Assembly: GCA_963779225.1 (NCBI GenBank)
Contig: CAVZWW010000003.1
Coordinates: 1,178,001 to 1,242,000 of the forward strand
Direction of reading: 5' to 3'
DNA length: 64,000 bases
Source of the DNA: CAVPCZ01 sp963779225
GTDB taxonomy: Bacteria; Bacteroidota; Ignavibacteria; UBA10030; UBA6906
The notes under the pieces: model-generated
The model's database searches: none
The model's input: only the letters and a program-made list of their open reading frames with translations
What the model was told of the DNA's origin: nothing
Program-made: the position numbers and the translations under genes
Part shown: piece after piece, positions 1-9,003 of the stretch
How positions within the stretch are numbered: position 1 is the first letter of the stretch
Layout: every line of letters starts with the position of its first letter

Positions 1-748
1 AGGCGTTCACTCCCTCGTCGGTCACACCCTTTCCCGAAAACATTTTCGAAGTTGTTTCTCGATATTTCGATTCCTGCTTCAGAATATCCTCGGGATCCCG
101 AAGCTCCCCTCCAGGACCTGAATACCCGACGAGAAGACGGAACAGCTCTTCCTTGTGTGCGGCCATGATTGCGGGCGTCAGGGTCGTGTTCCGTAGTGCA
201 GAGGCCCCCTGTACAAGGCGGCGGTAGACCGCTTCAAAGAGATTTCGTGCCACCCATTCCTCTCTTTTGTTTTTGAGGGTCTGACTGGTGTCGCCGTACG
301 TGAGACGGTCGATTTCCTCTTCTGTAAGGACCTCGTGTGGATCGATGAGCGTGTAATCGGTAAATCGTCCATAGGCCTCCGCATAGTCATAGTACGTATA
401 GAACCAGCGGAAGGACTTCAGGACACGGAGGTCGAGCCGGATTTTCAGGGAATCCGCCCGGTGCACGTACTCTCGAGACAATTCCCCGAAATCCCTGAAC
501 CTCTTCGTGAATGTCAGAAGGTATTTTGCATCGCCGGTTCTCGTCCAGCTGGTGTCCCAGCTTCCGTCGAGTGGAAGCGGGAAGGGGGTTCCGGGGATTT
601 GCTTCGACTCTGGATTCAGGGTGATGGTACGTTCACAGGTGCCGTCGGCATTGATTGTTGTTTTCACCTGGTGTTCCAGACAGCCCGGAGCCCAGAGCCC
701 CAGCAGGCATGTCACAAGGGCGAGGGCATACGACCGTTCAGCGTTCAT
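1..748 (-). CDS. Putative lipoprotein of a sigma/anti-sigma operon, 3' end outside the window
   Basis: An open frame runs from an ATG at 748-746 to the window edge (about 249 codons visible). The N-terminus, MNAERSYALALVTCLLGLWA, then PGC, looks like a signal peptide with a possible lipidated cysteine near residue 23; the cleavage context is weak. The rest is soluble and rich in charged and aromatic residues, and I do not recognise the family. The start lies 11 bases inside the anti-sigma gene upstream, so it is probably translationally coupled as the third gene of the ECF operon. A likely role is an envelope protein controlled by, or acting with, that sigma factor; this is inference from position. 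Confidence 0.75.
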   Translation of the reverse strand, partial: MNAERSYALALVTCLLGLWAPGCLEHQVKTTINADGTCERTITLNPESKQIPGTPFPLPLDGSWDTSWTRTGDAKYLLTFTKRFRDFGELSREYVHRADSLKIRLDLRVLKSFRWFYTYYDYAEAYGRFTDYTLIDPHEVLTEEEIDRLTYGDTSQTLKNKREEWVARNLFEAVYRRLVQGASALRNTTLTPAIMAAHKEELFRLLVGYSGPGGELRDPEDILKQESKYRETTSKMFSGKGVTDEGVNA

Positions 749-1493
749 AGTGGACGCCTCCTTTCTGCATCATGGTTTCCATGTCTTTGAGGAACGCCTC
801 TCCGTCCGAGGCAAGGATCTCCCGTTCACGGTCATTGAAGCCGTCATCAATCCGGACGGAGGTGAGGCGGGGGTATTTCTTCGCGAGATAGTCTATCATA
901 GTCGTCCCGTTCTGTCCGTGCCGGCCAAGGAGGGTTTGGAGGATTGCAGCCAGGGCCGGTTCTTTCTGCCACTGGCCGATATCGGCTCCCGCGACGTCAA
1001 ACGATTCCGGGAGCATAGGAATGATAGCGGAGCCTGGCAGAATCAAGCCGGTTCGCTGGATGTCGCGGGGACTTATCGTCGCCGGGATGCTGCTTACGGA
1101 CTTCAGCCGCCCTTCGAGTATCTCCATTTTCCTTGCATCAACCACCGTCTGCAGGAAGAATGATGCGCTTATCATGAAGAGGGCGAAACAGGCTGCTATG
1201 CGGAAGGCCGGTGCCGCTGTCCATTCGGAGAGTGACCCGAAAAGGTCAACGGGGTGCTGTCCCGGCGCGACGGTGGCGCGGATGATCGCCCTGGTGAGGC
1301 GAGCCGCGTCCCCGAGCCGGGGTTCGATATTCCGTACACCTGATACCCTCTTTTCTGCCTGCAATGCCGCCCTCGATTCCGCCGAACAAGCGGAGCAAGA
1401 GGCCAGGTGTTCTTCCAGCTCCTGACGGCGTTCCACGGTCAGCTCGCCGGGCCGGTAGAGATAGATGAGATCCTGCGCCTGGTGACACTTCAT
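738..1493 (-). CDS. Membrane anti-sigma factor with N-terminal zinc-finger domain
   Basis: 251 residues. The N-terminus has the zf-HC2/ZAS pattern: C3, then H29-x3-C33-x2-C36, as in anti-sigma factors that bind and silence ECF sigma factors. One hydrophobic segment at about residues 97-117 would anchor it in the inner membrane, leaving a C-terminal periplasmic region of about 130 residues that could sense envelope signals. It has a strong ribosome binding site (GGAGGGGAG just upstream). Its ATG overlaps the TGA of the sigma gene by four bases, the usual arrangement for a co-translated sigma/anti-sigma pair. The sensed signal cannot be deduced. Confidence 0.85.
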   Translation of the reverse strand: MKCHQAQDLIYLYRPGELTVERRQELEEHLASCSACSAESRAALQAEKRVSGVRNIEPRLGDAARLTRAIIRATVAPGQHPVDLFGSLSEWTAAPAFRIAACFALFMISASFFLQTVVDARKMEILEGRLKSVSSIPATISPRDIQRTGLILPGSAIIPMLPESFDVAGADIGQWQKEPALAAILQTLLGRHGQNGTTMIDYLAKKYPRLTSVRIDDGFNDREREILASDGEAFLKDMETMMQKGGVHYER

Positions 1494-2089
1494 AGTCTTC
1501 TCCCCTCCATTTCATCCAGTCGTTGCATATGCGTTCTAATGAATTTGCGTGCATAACAGAGATTCGTTTTCACCGCATTCGAGGACATGGAAAGGATCTG
1601 TGCGACTTCGTCCACGGTGAGGTCCTGAAGGTCTCGCAGGACGAACACCATCTGCTGTTTGGGTGGAAGTTTTCCGACGAGCGCTTTGATATTGGCGGCG
1701 AGGTCGCGGTTTACGAAGGTCATGTCTTCTTCTGCTCCCGCAGGGTCTTGACTCTTCTCGGGGTCGGATGTGAGAAATCTCCGTTGTCTCCGGTTCTTGC
1801 TCTTGAGCAGGTCGGCGGCCAGACGGACCGTGATGGTATAGAGCCATGTTGTAAACTTCGCCCGGAGATCGTAGGCCGGGAGGTGTTTCCATACCCGTAT
1901 GAAGGTCTCCTGAGCAACATCCCACGCGTCATCTTCATTGCGCAACACCCGGAAGGCCAGTGAAAACACATATCTCTGGTGTCCATCCACAAGCCGGCGG
2001 AATGCACCCTCTTCGTTCCGGAGACACTGGCCGATGAGGCCTGGAATATGCGTTTCTCCTGGATCATCGGTCTGGTTGTAGGGCTTCAT
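1490..2089 (-). CDS. ECF-type RNA polymerase sigma factor
   Basis: 199 residues, the normal size for group 4 sigma-70 factors. Region 2 lies at about residues 28-100, with the characteristic FRVLRNEDDAWDVAQETF stretch that contacts core polymerase and the -10 element. Region 4 lies at about 130-190, with LPPKQQMVFVLRDLQ followed by a helix-turn-helix, for the -35 element. It is the first gene of a three-gene minus-strand operon with its anti-sigma factor and a lipoprotein. The start has a modest purine-rich site (CGGAAC) upstream. Its regulon is not visible here, though autoregulation is usual for the family. Confidence 0.92.
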   Translation of the reverse strand: MKPYNQTDDPGETHIPGLIGQCLRNEEGAFRRLVDGHQRYVFSLAFRVLRNEDDAWDVAQETFIRVWKHLPAYDLRAKFTTWLYTITVRLAADLLKSKNRRQRRFLTSDPEKSQDPAGAEEDMTFVNRDLAANIKALVGKLPPKQQMVFVLRDLQDLTVDEVAQILSMSSNAVKTNLCYARKFIRTHMQRLDEMEGRRL

Positions 2090-2472
2090 TGTTCCGTAGG
2101 TTGAGTGGGTGTCCTGAATATGATACGACCGATGGGTGCTTACGGTTAAATCAAAAGAGTTTACCGCGAATTCGGGAGAATTGATATCCCCGGGGGGCTT
2201 GTTGTTGCGTGCATCCGGGCTCGATCGGGGTTCCTGTCTGGGAAATACAGCAAAGTGTGTATTGATTCCCGGACGGGGTCTCTATCACGATGGTCATCCG
2301 GACGATTGACTTATCTTTCGCGTTCGCTGGATGTTGAACGACACGGCGTGCCTGGAACAGGCGCGCCGTTGTGCTAGACCTTTCTGACTATAATTCTTCT
2401 TTCCCCATCCGCCGCCGGGCACCCGGCGGGGATCGTTTCTTCCCGGCGTTCGTCTGAACATGTGCCCCCGGG
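2090..2472. other. Intergenic region upstream of the ECF operon
   Basis: This gap separates the stop of the metallopeptidase gene from the start of the sigma gene, both on the minus strand. It must hold the ECF operon promoter; I cannot assign -35/-10 elements with confidence. The only clear structure is a GC-rich inverted repeat near the peptidase end. Short frames here have no recognisable product. Confidence 0.5.
2412..2429. terminator. GC-rich hairpin downstream of the metallopeptidase gene
   Basis: CCGCCGG and CCGGCGG flank a four-base loop (GCAC), a perfect seven-pair stem that extends by one pair if the loop tightens. It lies 43 bases past the peptidase stop. There is no T-run on the minus strand after it, so it is a weak candidate for an intrinsic terminator; a Rho-assisted pause or RNA 3'-end stabiliser is equally possible. 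Confidence 0.35.
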
Positions 2473-4188
2473 CTAACGGGGCGTTGCAGCATTTTTGCCG
2501 TCCACCTTCCCACAGTATTGCTCCGTGAAGTATCGTGCTGTGAGCCCTTCTCCGGTCGCCTCCTTCAGAAGATCGTTCCAGTGAAGACGCATCCCGTGTG
2601 CAAAGATCTTCGTCTTGAGGTACGTGCCGACAGCCGGTTGCCCGGCGAAAGAAAATTCTGCCGTATGCTCCTGCTGCCGGACGTTTCTGTTCAGGGCATT
2701 CAGGATCTGGGAGGACGCCAGGCGGCCAAGCATATAATTGTGATAGTAGCATGGATACTGTGCAAGATGGATCTTGGCTGCCCAATCGGGGTTGTTCCTG
2801 CCCTCGGGACGGGTGAGCTCCTGATACTTCTCGACAAGATCCCACCAGAGTTTATTCAGATCCTGATCCGGATCGGCATACAGCGCACGTTCAAAACGCA
2901 TCATTACCTGCGACCAGCGACTGAAGATGAGACCACCCGTCCGTTGCTCGGCTTCCCCGGCTCTCCGTATGGCCGCCGGGTCAAACTTGTCCAACCCGAT
3001 CATGGTGCCGAGCCATTCAGCATTCTGGGCCTGAGGCTCGACGAGTTGTGCAATCGCCTCAGTGACGAACGCATGTGATTCATTGCGGAGGAGGAAAGGG
3101 AGGGAACGATCGATATTCTTGGAATAGACGCAATGGCCGAGCTCGTGCAGAATCGTGCCGAGCCAGTAGATATTGTCCGACAGGTTGCACATCGTGCGTA
3201 CGTCGCCGAGGCGGTCAATGTCGACGGCATATGCGTGCTGATATTTTCCGGGACGGGGGAGAAGATCGCTGCGCTGCAGAATGTCATCTACCGGAAGATC
3301 TATGCCACTATAGAAGTTGCGTGCCACAGACTGGATGTCTTTTCCCTTCACGAGGAGATCCAGATCGACTCCCCGGCTGGCGGGGGCTTCCTGGAAGAAC
3401 GGATCTTCGTAATGCCAGGGACGGAGATTCCGCGGTGCGATGCCGAAAAGCTTTGCCCGCTCTGCATCCAGGGACCGCTTCATGGACAGGAACGGTGCTT
3501 CGGTCTGCTGGGCGAGCTCGTCAAAGACCTTCAGCACCTCGACCGGATCCTGCTCGTCGGTGGTAAGCATCATCATGTAGTAGTTGTCATAGCCGAGCGA
3601 ACGGGCAATCTGATTGCGGAGTTTGACGAGATCGATCAACATGGGGGCAACGCTGTTGCTTACTTGTTTCAGGGCTTCCCAGGCTGCACGCCGCTTCGTC
3701 TGATTACGTTCACCGGAGAGTACTTTTCGGAGTTCGTTGTCACTCATGGGAACCCCTGCGAGAGTGCCCCGTGTTGTATTGAAGGTCATCGCCACCACAC
3801 TCTGTTTGTCTGTCACTGACCGCAGGAGCGTGGTATCCACCTGATTCCTGGCAAAGTTGTTGAAAAGAACGATCAGCTGGCGTTGAAGGAGCGGATCCTG
3901 TATTGAGCCCTTTTCTTTGAGTGTTTTCAGAAAGGCAAAATCCGCCGGGCTGGACCGTAGAGTACGGATGCGGAATTCCAGCGCCGCCAGCTCGTCATAG
4001 TACTTCTTCTCCCCCGTGGCGTTAGCGTTCCAATCTGCGAGGTTCTGGGACTTCATCAGCGGCTCAATGTGTTCAAGATGTGCTGTGATGAAGGCCTGCA
4101 ATCTCTCCTCGTCACTGGCAGTCCGGCATCCGAAGAATGGAAGGAGCAGGAGGAGTGTGCAGCGGGCGACGCCGGGCAGGGACCTCAT
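2473..4188 (-). CDS. Secreted M2/M3-type zinc metallopeptidase (peptidyl-dipeptidase-like)
   Basis: 571 residues with a lipoprotein-type signal peptide (LLLLLPFFGC, Cys21). The gluzincin motif HELGH is at 348-352. The third zinc ligand is probably E377 (VTEAIA), 28 residues after E349, the spacing seen in thimet/ACE-like peptidases. The overall size and N-terminal helical region fit bacterial M2 (angiotensin-converting-enzyme-like) or M3 peptidases, which remove dipeptides or cut short peptides. Lipidation would place it in the periplasm or on the outer membrane. The start is supported by AAAGGA seven bases upstream. It is flanked by a hybrid kinase and an ECF operon but appears to be a single transcription unit. 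Confidence 0.85.
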   Translation of the reverse strand: MRSLPGVARCTLLLLLPFFGCRTASDEERLQAFITAHLEHIEPLMKSQNLADWNANATGEKKYYDELAALEFRIRTLRSSPADFAFLKTLKEKGSIQDPLLQRQLIVLFNNFARNQVDTTLLRSVTDKQSVVAMTFNTTRGTLAGVPMSDNELRKVLSGERNQTKRRAAWEALKQVSNSVAPMLIDLVKLRNQIARSLGYDNYYMMMLTTDEQDPVEVLKVFDELAQQTEAPFLSMKRSLDAERAKLFGIAPRNLRPWHYEDPFFQEAPASRGVDLDLLVKGKDIQSVARNFYSGIDLPVDDILQRSDLLPRPGKYQHAYAVDIDRLGDVRTMCNLSDNIYWLGTILHELGHCVYSKNIDRSLPFLLRNESHAFVTEAIAQLVEPQAQNAEWLGTMIGLDKFDPAAIRRAGEAEQRTGGLIFSRWSQVMMRFERALYADPDQDLNKLWWDLVEKYQELTRPEGRNNPDWAAKIHLAQYPCYYHNYMLGRLASSQILNALNRNVRQQEHTAEFSFAGQPAVGTYLKTKIFAHGMRLHWNDLLKEATGEGLTARYFTEQYCGKVDGKNAATPR

Positions 4189-4364
4189 GGGTGTATCCTT
4201 TCCATCAATGTGTTATGGCAGCCAGAGGGTTGCCGGGTGGGCTCTACTTCGAAGGGATGGGGCCAGGGTCCAGAGCGGCGGCCCGGAGGCCGGGGAAGCA
4301 GTCGGGTGCACCAATGTGTACTGTGAATGTACTTCCGGATATGTCGAAAAGCAACAATCCTTTG

Positions 4365-7337
4365 TTATCCTGCCGAGATGGTGCCGTATTTCTCGATGAT
4401 CCGGCGCAGATCATCCATGCGCATCGGTTTGCTGATGTAATCGTCCATCCCCGCAACCAGGCATTTCTCCCTGTCTCCATCCATTGCATTGGCAGTCATC
4501 GCAATGACCACGGGACGGTCCCGGCGTTCTCTTCCATTCACAATGCGGCGTGTCGCCTCCAGGCCATCCATCTCCGGTAAAAGGACGTCCATAAACACAA
4601 TGTCATATCCGCCCGTGCATGCAATTTCGACCGCCATGCGGCCGTCCACAGCGAGGTCAGGGGTATAGCCCAGCTTCTCCAGCATGCGCCGGGCGAGCAT
4701 TTGATTGACCGGGTTGTCTTCGACAAGCAGTATCTTCAGCGGGATGCGATCGGCACTCTGTTCCGCTGGACCGGCGTTCTTCGCTGGAGCCGGGATTTTC
4801 GCACCTGCCTCAAGAATTGCCGTCAGGAAATCTGCGAATCGCGTGTACTTCAGCGGTTTATGCAGACACAGCGTGAAGATCTCACGGGCCGCCCGGTCGT
4901 CCTGTGCGCCCGCAGAAGTCAGAAGGACCATGGGCATGTTCCGGCACGAAGTCATTGACCGAACCTGCCGGCCGAACGCCATCCCATCCATGTCAGGCAT
5001 GAGCATGTCAACAAGAGCGAAATCGTAGGATTGGTGTTCGAGACTTAGAAGGGCATCGGCAGGTCTGGCAAATGCAGTCGGACGCAAGCTGTAAAGTGCA
5101 CAGTGTTCCGCGAGAATCCGGGCATTGGTGGCGTTGTCATCGACAATCAGCACGCGTTTGTTCGCATAGGCGTGTGACCTGCTCTTCGTGTGTACACGTG
5201 CTTCGGCGGCGATAACTGTAGGGATAGTCAACGAGAATGCCGATCCTTCCCCCTCGGTGCTTTCGACGAAGAGACGGCCGCCCATGAGTTCCACGAGACG
5301 CCGAGAAATTACGAGGCCGAGCCCGGTGCCGCCAAACCGGCGTGTGGTCGATGAATCTCCCTGGCTGAATGATTGAAACAGACGGGACTTCACCTCATCG
5401 GACATTCCGATTCCGGTATCCCTGACGGAAATCAGGATGTCTATTCCATTCCCTTCCTTCTGCGCCATACTCGCTGTGACGATGACCTCGCCCCGTTCGG
5501 TGAACTTGACGGCGTTGCCCACGAGGTTCATCAACACTTGCCTGATTCGAGTCGAATCGCCCAATACGGCAAAAGGGAAGCCGGGCGCAATCATGCTGAT
5601 CAACTCAAGCCCCTTTTGAGAAGCTTTGGGGGCCAGCAGGTCCAGCGTTTCCTCGATGCAGGTGACGGGAGAGTAAGGGGACCGTTCGAGCTCCATCTTG
5701 CCGGAATCGATTTTCGAGAAATCGAGAATGTCGTTGATAATGGTCAACAACGTGTCGCCACTGCTTTTGATCGTCTCCGCAAATTCCCGTTGCTCCGGCG
5801 AGAGAGGTGTTTCCAGCAGGAGACTTGTCATGCCGATCACCCCATTCATCGGTGTTCTGATCTCATGGCTCATCGTTGCAAGGAATTCACTTTTGGCACG
5901 TGCGCCGGCCTCCGCATCCAGTTTGGCCTTTTCCAGTTCACGCTGTGACCTCATCCGTTCTGAAACATCCCGGAAGCACCAGACCCTCCCAACGATATCA
6001 TCACCCAGCATCTGGGGCTGCGAGTAGCGTTCGAAAAAGCGGCCGTCCCGGAACTCCAGAAGGTCGAACGTGGATTCAGCCGGGTGAGCATACAGATAGC
6101 GCACCTTTGCCAGAAACTGCTCCGGATTGGTGAGCTGGTCAATGACGAATGCCAGAAGCTTTTCGTCATTACCGCTTGCTGCAACGTCGGCAGGGATCCT
6201 CCAGAGCTCAAAAAACCTGTGGTTGACGCCGCTCACCGCACCCTGCCGGTTGACAACCAGAATGGCATCCGTTGTGGATTCCAGCGTGGCTGTCTGCAGC
6301 GAGAGGGAGTGCTGTAACGCTTCTTCAGCTCTCTTCCTTTCGGTAATATCGAAGTTGACACCGACAATGCCAAAGACAGCGCCCGTTTCGTCACGCAAGG
6401 GAACCTTGGTTATTATGCTGACCGTCTCGATCTCGCCGGTTTGCGGATTGCGTCTGCATTCTTCCACCGGCGGAATGGCTTCCCCTGTTGCCTTCATTCG
6501 GTCTTCCTGCTCCTGCGCGCGCCGGGCGGCTTCCGGCGACACGAATTCTGCGTAGTCTTTGCCGATGGCTTCTTCAACTGCGGAGAGCCGGAGGCCACGG
6601 AGAGCGCGGGCGTTCACCATGGTGAAGTGGCCGGCAAGATCCTTGGCGTACACACTGTGCGGGATGGCATCGACGATGGTGCGCAAGAGCTGGCGTTCGC
6701 GGCCCAGTGCCTCCCGGTCCCGTATCTGTTCCGTGACATCACGCATGATCGTCAGAATCTTCCGGTTCTGTTCGTCGCCGGGCAGGATGGTGTTGGTGAT
6801 CTCAAGAACAACGCGCCGCCCATTCCAGAGCTGCGTCTCGCATCCTTCCATCGGCCGGCGTGTAATCCCGAGCAATACCTCATCGAAAACGGCACGTATC
6901 TGTTTCCGGACGGTCTCGTGATAGACTTCCGTGAAGCAATGCCCCACAATTGCCGTGCGTGGCTTTGCGACAATGCGGCAGTACGCGTCATTCACAATAC
7001 GTACGAGGCCGTTCTGGTCGATCACACGCATCCCGTCAAACGAAGTATCCCAGCTCGTCCGGAATTCCTGATCTGCGCGCCTGAGAGCCCGGATGTGCCG
7101 GCGAATGTGGACTTCTCCGATGACCATGCCGGCAAGAACGACGAGCCAGAGGAGAACCATTCCGACGAGCGAGCTTATCAGATGATTTCCGGGGGCCGCA
7201 CCGATGGTATCCGGTGTTCCCTCGATAAATACAGCAGTGAGCGCGGCGAATAGACAGATAAGGATTGTCCACGCGGCATAAAGGTTCCACGAGTAGCCGT
7301 AAAGATTTTCAAAGTTCTTTATGGTCCGTGCTTTCAT
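4365..7337 (-). CDS. Hybrid sensor histidine kinase with three PAS domains and two receiver domains
   Basis: 990 residues. Two N-terminal membrane helices (about 20-38 and 54-76) precede PAS-like domains at about 90-205, 215-335 and 345-460. HisKA follows with phospho-acceptor H491 in MSHEIRTPMNGV. The ATPase domain has an N box (LMNLVGNAVKF), DTGIG (640-644) and GTGLGL (670-675). Receiver 1 (about 727-845) has predicted phospho-Asp D777 and K827. Receiver 2 (about 867-985) has D917 and K970. No HPt domain or output domain is present, so the signal must leave through a separate phosphotransfer partner. The PAS domains may read small ligands or redox state, but no cofactor-binding residue can be named. 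An AGAGGA site lies just upstream of the start. Confidence 0.95.
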   Translation of the reverse strand: MKARTIKNFENLYGYSWNLYAAWTILICLFAALTAVFIEGTPDTIGAAPGNHLISSLVGMVLLWLVVLAGMVIGEVHIRRHIRALRRADQEFRTSWDTSFDGMRVIDQNGLVRIVNDAYCRIVAKPRTAIVGHCFTEVYHETVRKQIRAVFDEVLLGITRRPMEGCETQLWNGRRVVLEITNTILPGDEQNRKILTIMRDVTEQIRDREALGRERQLLRTIVDAIPHSVYAKDLAGHFTMVNARALRGLRLSAVEEAIGKDYAEFVSPEAARRAQEQEDRMKATGEAIPPVEECRRNPQTGEIETVSIITKVPLRDETGAVFGIVGVNFDITERKRAEEALQHSLSLQTATLESTTDAILVVNRQGAVSGVNHRFFELWRIPADVAASGNDEKLLAFVIDQLTNPEQFLAKVRYLYAHPAESTFDLLEFRDGRFFERYSQPQMLGDDIVGRVWCFRDVSERMRSQRELEKAKLDAEAGARAKSEFLATMSHEIRTPMNGVIGMTSLLLETPLSPEQREFAETIKSSGDTLLTIINDILDFSKIDSGKMELERSPYSPVTCIEETLDLLAPKASQKGLELISMIAPGFPFAVLGDSTRIRQVLMNLVGNAVKFTERGEVIVTASMAQKEGNGIDILISVRDTGIGMSDEVKSRLFQSFSQGDSSTTRRFGGTGLGLVISRRLVELMGGRLFVESTEGEGSAFSLTIPTVIAAEARVHTKSRSHAYANKRVLIVDDNATNARILAEHCALYSLRPTAFARPADALLSLEHQSYDFALVDMLMPDMDGMAFGRQVRSMTSCRNMPMVLLTSAGAQDDRAAREIFTLCLHKPLKYTRFADFLTAILEAGAKIPAPAKNAGPAEQSADRIPLKILLVEDNPVNQMLARRMLEKLGYTPDLAVDGRMAVEIACTGGYDIVFMDVLLPEMDGLEATRRIVNGRERRDRPVVIAMTANAMDGDREKCLVAGMDDYISKPMRMDDLRRIIEKYGTISAG

Positions 7338-7637
7338 ATTCCTCTAGGTTGTTCTATCGCCAATGCTGATGCAAAGGCCGTACCTGCATGGGCAGGCCGT
7401 AAAGGCATTCCTGCATGTTCTTCTGGGTCAATTTCCCGGCAAAATCAGCCATATTCCAGTTAGGTGGATACAGAAAGGCCAGATGTAACCACATGCACAA
7501 CAAGAGACATGATGTAACACGGGGAGATTTCGTAGCAGAACATGTGCCGGGACGAATGAAACCTGGATTCTGCGTTTGGCGGTTCCAACTCGCAGAAGGG
7601 AAGGAAACGGACAGCCTGAGCAGCCTCGGGTGGATTC
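7338..7637. other. Intergenic region between hybrid kinase and saccharopine dehydrogenase genes
   Basis: About 300 bases separate two minus-strand genes. It should carry the kinase promoter and the 3' end of the saccharopine operon. I see only a short CCTGC/GCAGG inverted repeat near 7383-7397 and no convincing promoter, RNA or coding frame. Confidence 0.4.
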
Positions 7638-8990
7638 TCAGGATTCCTGGGGACTTACTGTTTCCTTGAACGAAAGGTTTTGAGCCTTGAGTTCACGGAG
7701 AACGGGGTCGTACACCGATGGATGAGTTGGGATATGGCAGCCGGTTATCAGTAACTGATCGGTGAGCAGAAGTTCCGTTGCGATGGCGATAGGCAGGCCC
7801 ACGGTTCTAGCAATGGCGGTGAATCCGTCGGGTTGGCCGTACTCAATCATGGTGGAGGTGAATTTGTCTCTCCGTCCCTGATCTTCCGGAAAGGTCGCAT
7901 CCAGCTCATGCAACAGAATGACTATGTCACGGGCACCGGGAGGCATCTTGAGCTTGTTCCTGATCAATTGAATCATTGCTCCGGCGACCGTGTCCTCGTC
8001 GATCCCGATCCTCTCCCTGGAGAATAAGCCAAGGTAACGGAGGTTCTCCATAATCCGGCCGGTGGGACTGATGCCCAGATAATGTGCGACCTGTTGTTCG
8101 AGTTTCGTCTTCCCTTCAGCATGTGGGATACACATTTCCGTCAGCTCACGGTAGGTCATGTCTTTCAGGTGTGGAATGCGCAATGCCTCGTTGGCAAGTC
8201 CAAGGTACACGATTTGATGCCAGGTCTCGCACCATCCAGGGTAGCGAAGCGTGCCGCGGATGATGGTGCTCTCTTCTCCCAATCCCAGTTCCGCCTCGTA
8301 GGCAAGAGAGTCCCGATTGGGATACGCCTCAAATGTCCCCACTCCTTCAATGTCGACCGTCCAGGTTCTTTGAAACACCTGATGAAACGGGAGCAATTTG
8401 ATCCTTCCATCTTCCTTATATAGCGCACCGTCCTCGCCTGCCATAAGTACATTACGCGGATTCCAGGTAATGGCATAGCGCAGGGGATTTGTGTGGGCTT
8501 CAGGCGCAGGGAGGCCGCCACCGTACGAGCGCAGGCTTGTCACTATCCCGCCCTTCTCGTGCACGCGTTGTATCATCGATACGGCCACCATGTGGTCAAT
8601 CCCCGGATCGAGCCCCATCTCGTTGAGAATCAGAACGTTTTTCTTATGGGCGTCTGCATCAAGCGCGCGCACCTTCGGATCTTCATAGGAAGCAGTAATC
8701 ATGTGCGCCCCGTTGTTTATGCACTCCAGCGCTATCAGATGCTGATAGGGGCGCGTCAACATGTTGATCACCGTGTGGGCTTTTGTCATAAGGGCTGTGC
8801 GGGTGGCAGAATCATTAATGTCGAGTGCTATCGCCTGGCCTCGCGCATGCCCGGCAACGCTTTGCCGCGCGAGATCTCCGTTCCTGTCACACACGGTCAC
8901 GAACCAATCCTGTTTCTGGGCACGGTCAAGGAGATAGGAAATGAGATATGCCGTGCTTTGTCCGGCACCGAGGACGAGTATCTGCTTCAT
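7638..8990 (-). CDS. Saccharopine dehydrogenase (glutamate-forming) type, lysine catabolism
   Basis: 450 residues. The N-terminal Rossmann fold begins with ILVLGAGQSTAYL, followed by the saccharopine dehydrogenase pattern (VINMLTRPYQH, NEMGLDPGIDHM, SYGGGLPAPEA). In the family this enzyme oxidises saccharopine to 2-aminoadipate semialdehyde and glutamate using NAD(P). It follows the reductase-like gene by 13 bases with AAGGA upstream. The two proteins correspond to the halves of animal/plant AASS but are encoded separately here. Together they suggest lysine breakdown by the saccharopine route. A lysine-biosynthetic direction is formally possible. Confidence 0.88.
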   Translation of the reverse strand: MKQILVLGAGQSTAYLISYLLDRAQKQDWFVTVCDRNGDLARQSVAGHARGQAIALDINDSATRTALMTKAHTVINMLTRPYQHLIALECINNGAHMITASYEDPKVRALDADAHKKNVLILNEMGLDPGIDHMVAVSMIQRVHEKGGIVTSLRSYGGGLPAPEAHTNPLRYAITWNPRNVLMAGEDGALYKEDGRIKLLPFHQVFQRTWTVDIEGVGTFEAYPNRDSLAYEAELGLGEESTIIRGTLRYPGWCETWHQIVYLGLANEALRIPHLKDMTYRELTEMCIPHAEGKTKLEQQVAHYLGISPTGRIMENLRYLGLFSRERIGIDEDTVAGAMIQLIRNKLKMPPGARDIVILLHELDATFPEDQGRRDKFTSTMIEYGQPDGFTAIARTVGLPIAIATELLLTDQLLITGCHIPTHPSVYDPVLRELKAQNLSFKETVSPQES

Positions 8991-9003
8991 TATGGGATCC
9001 TTC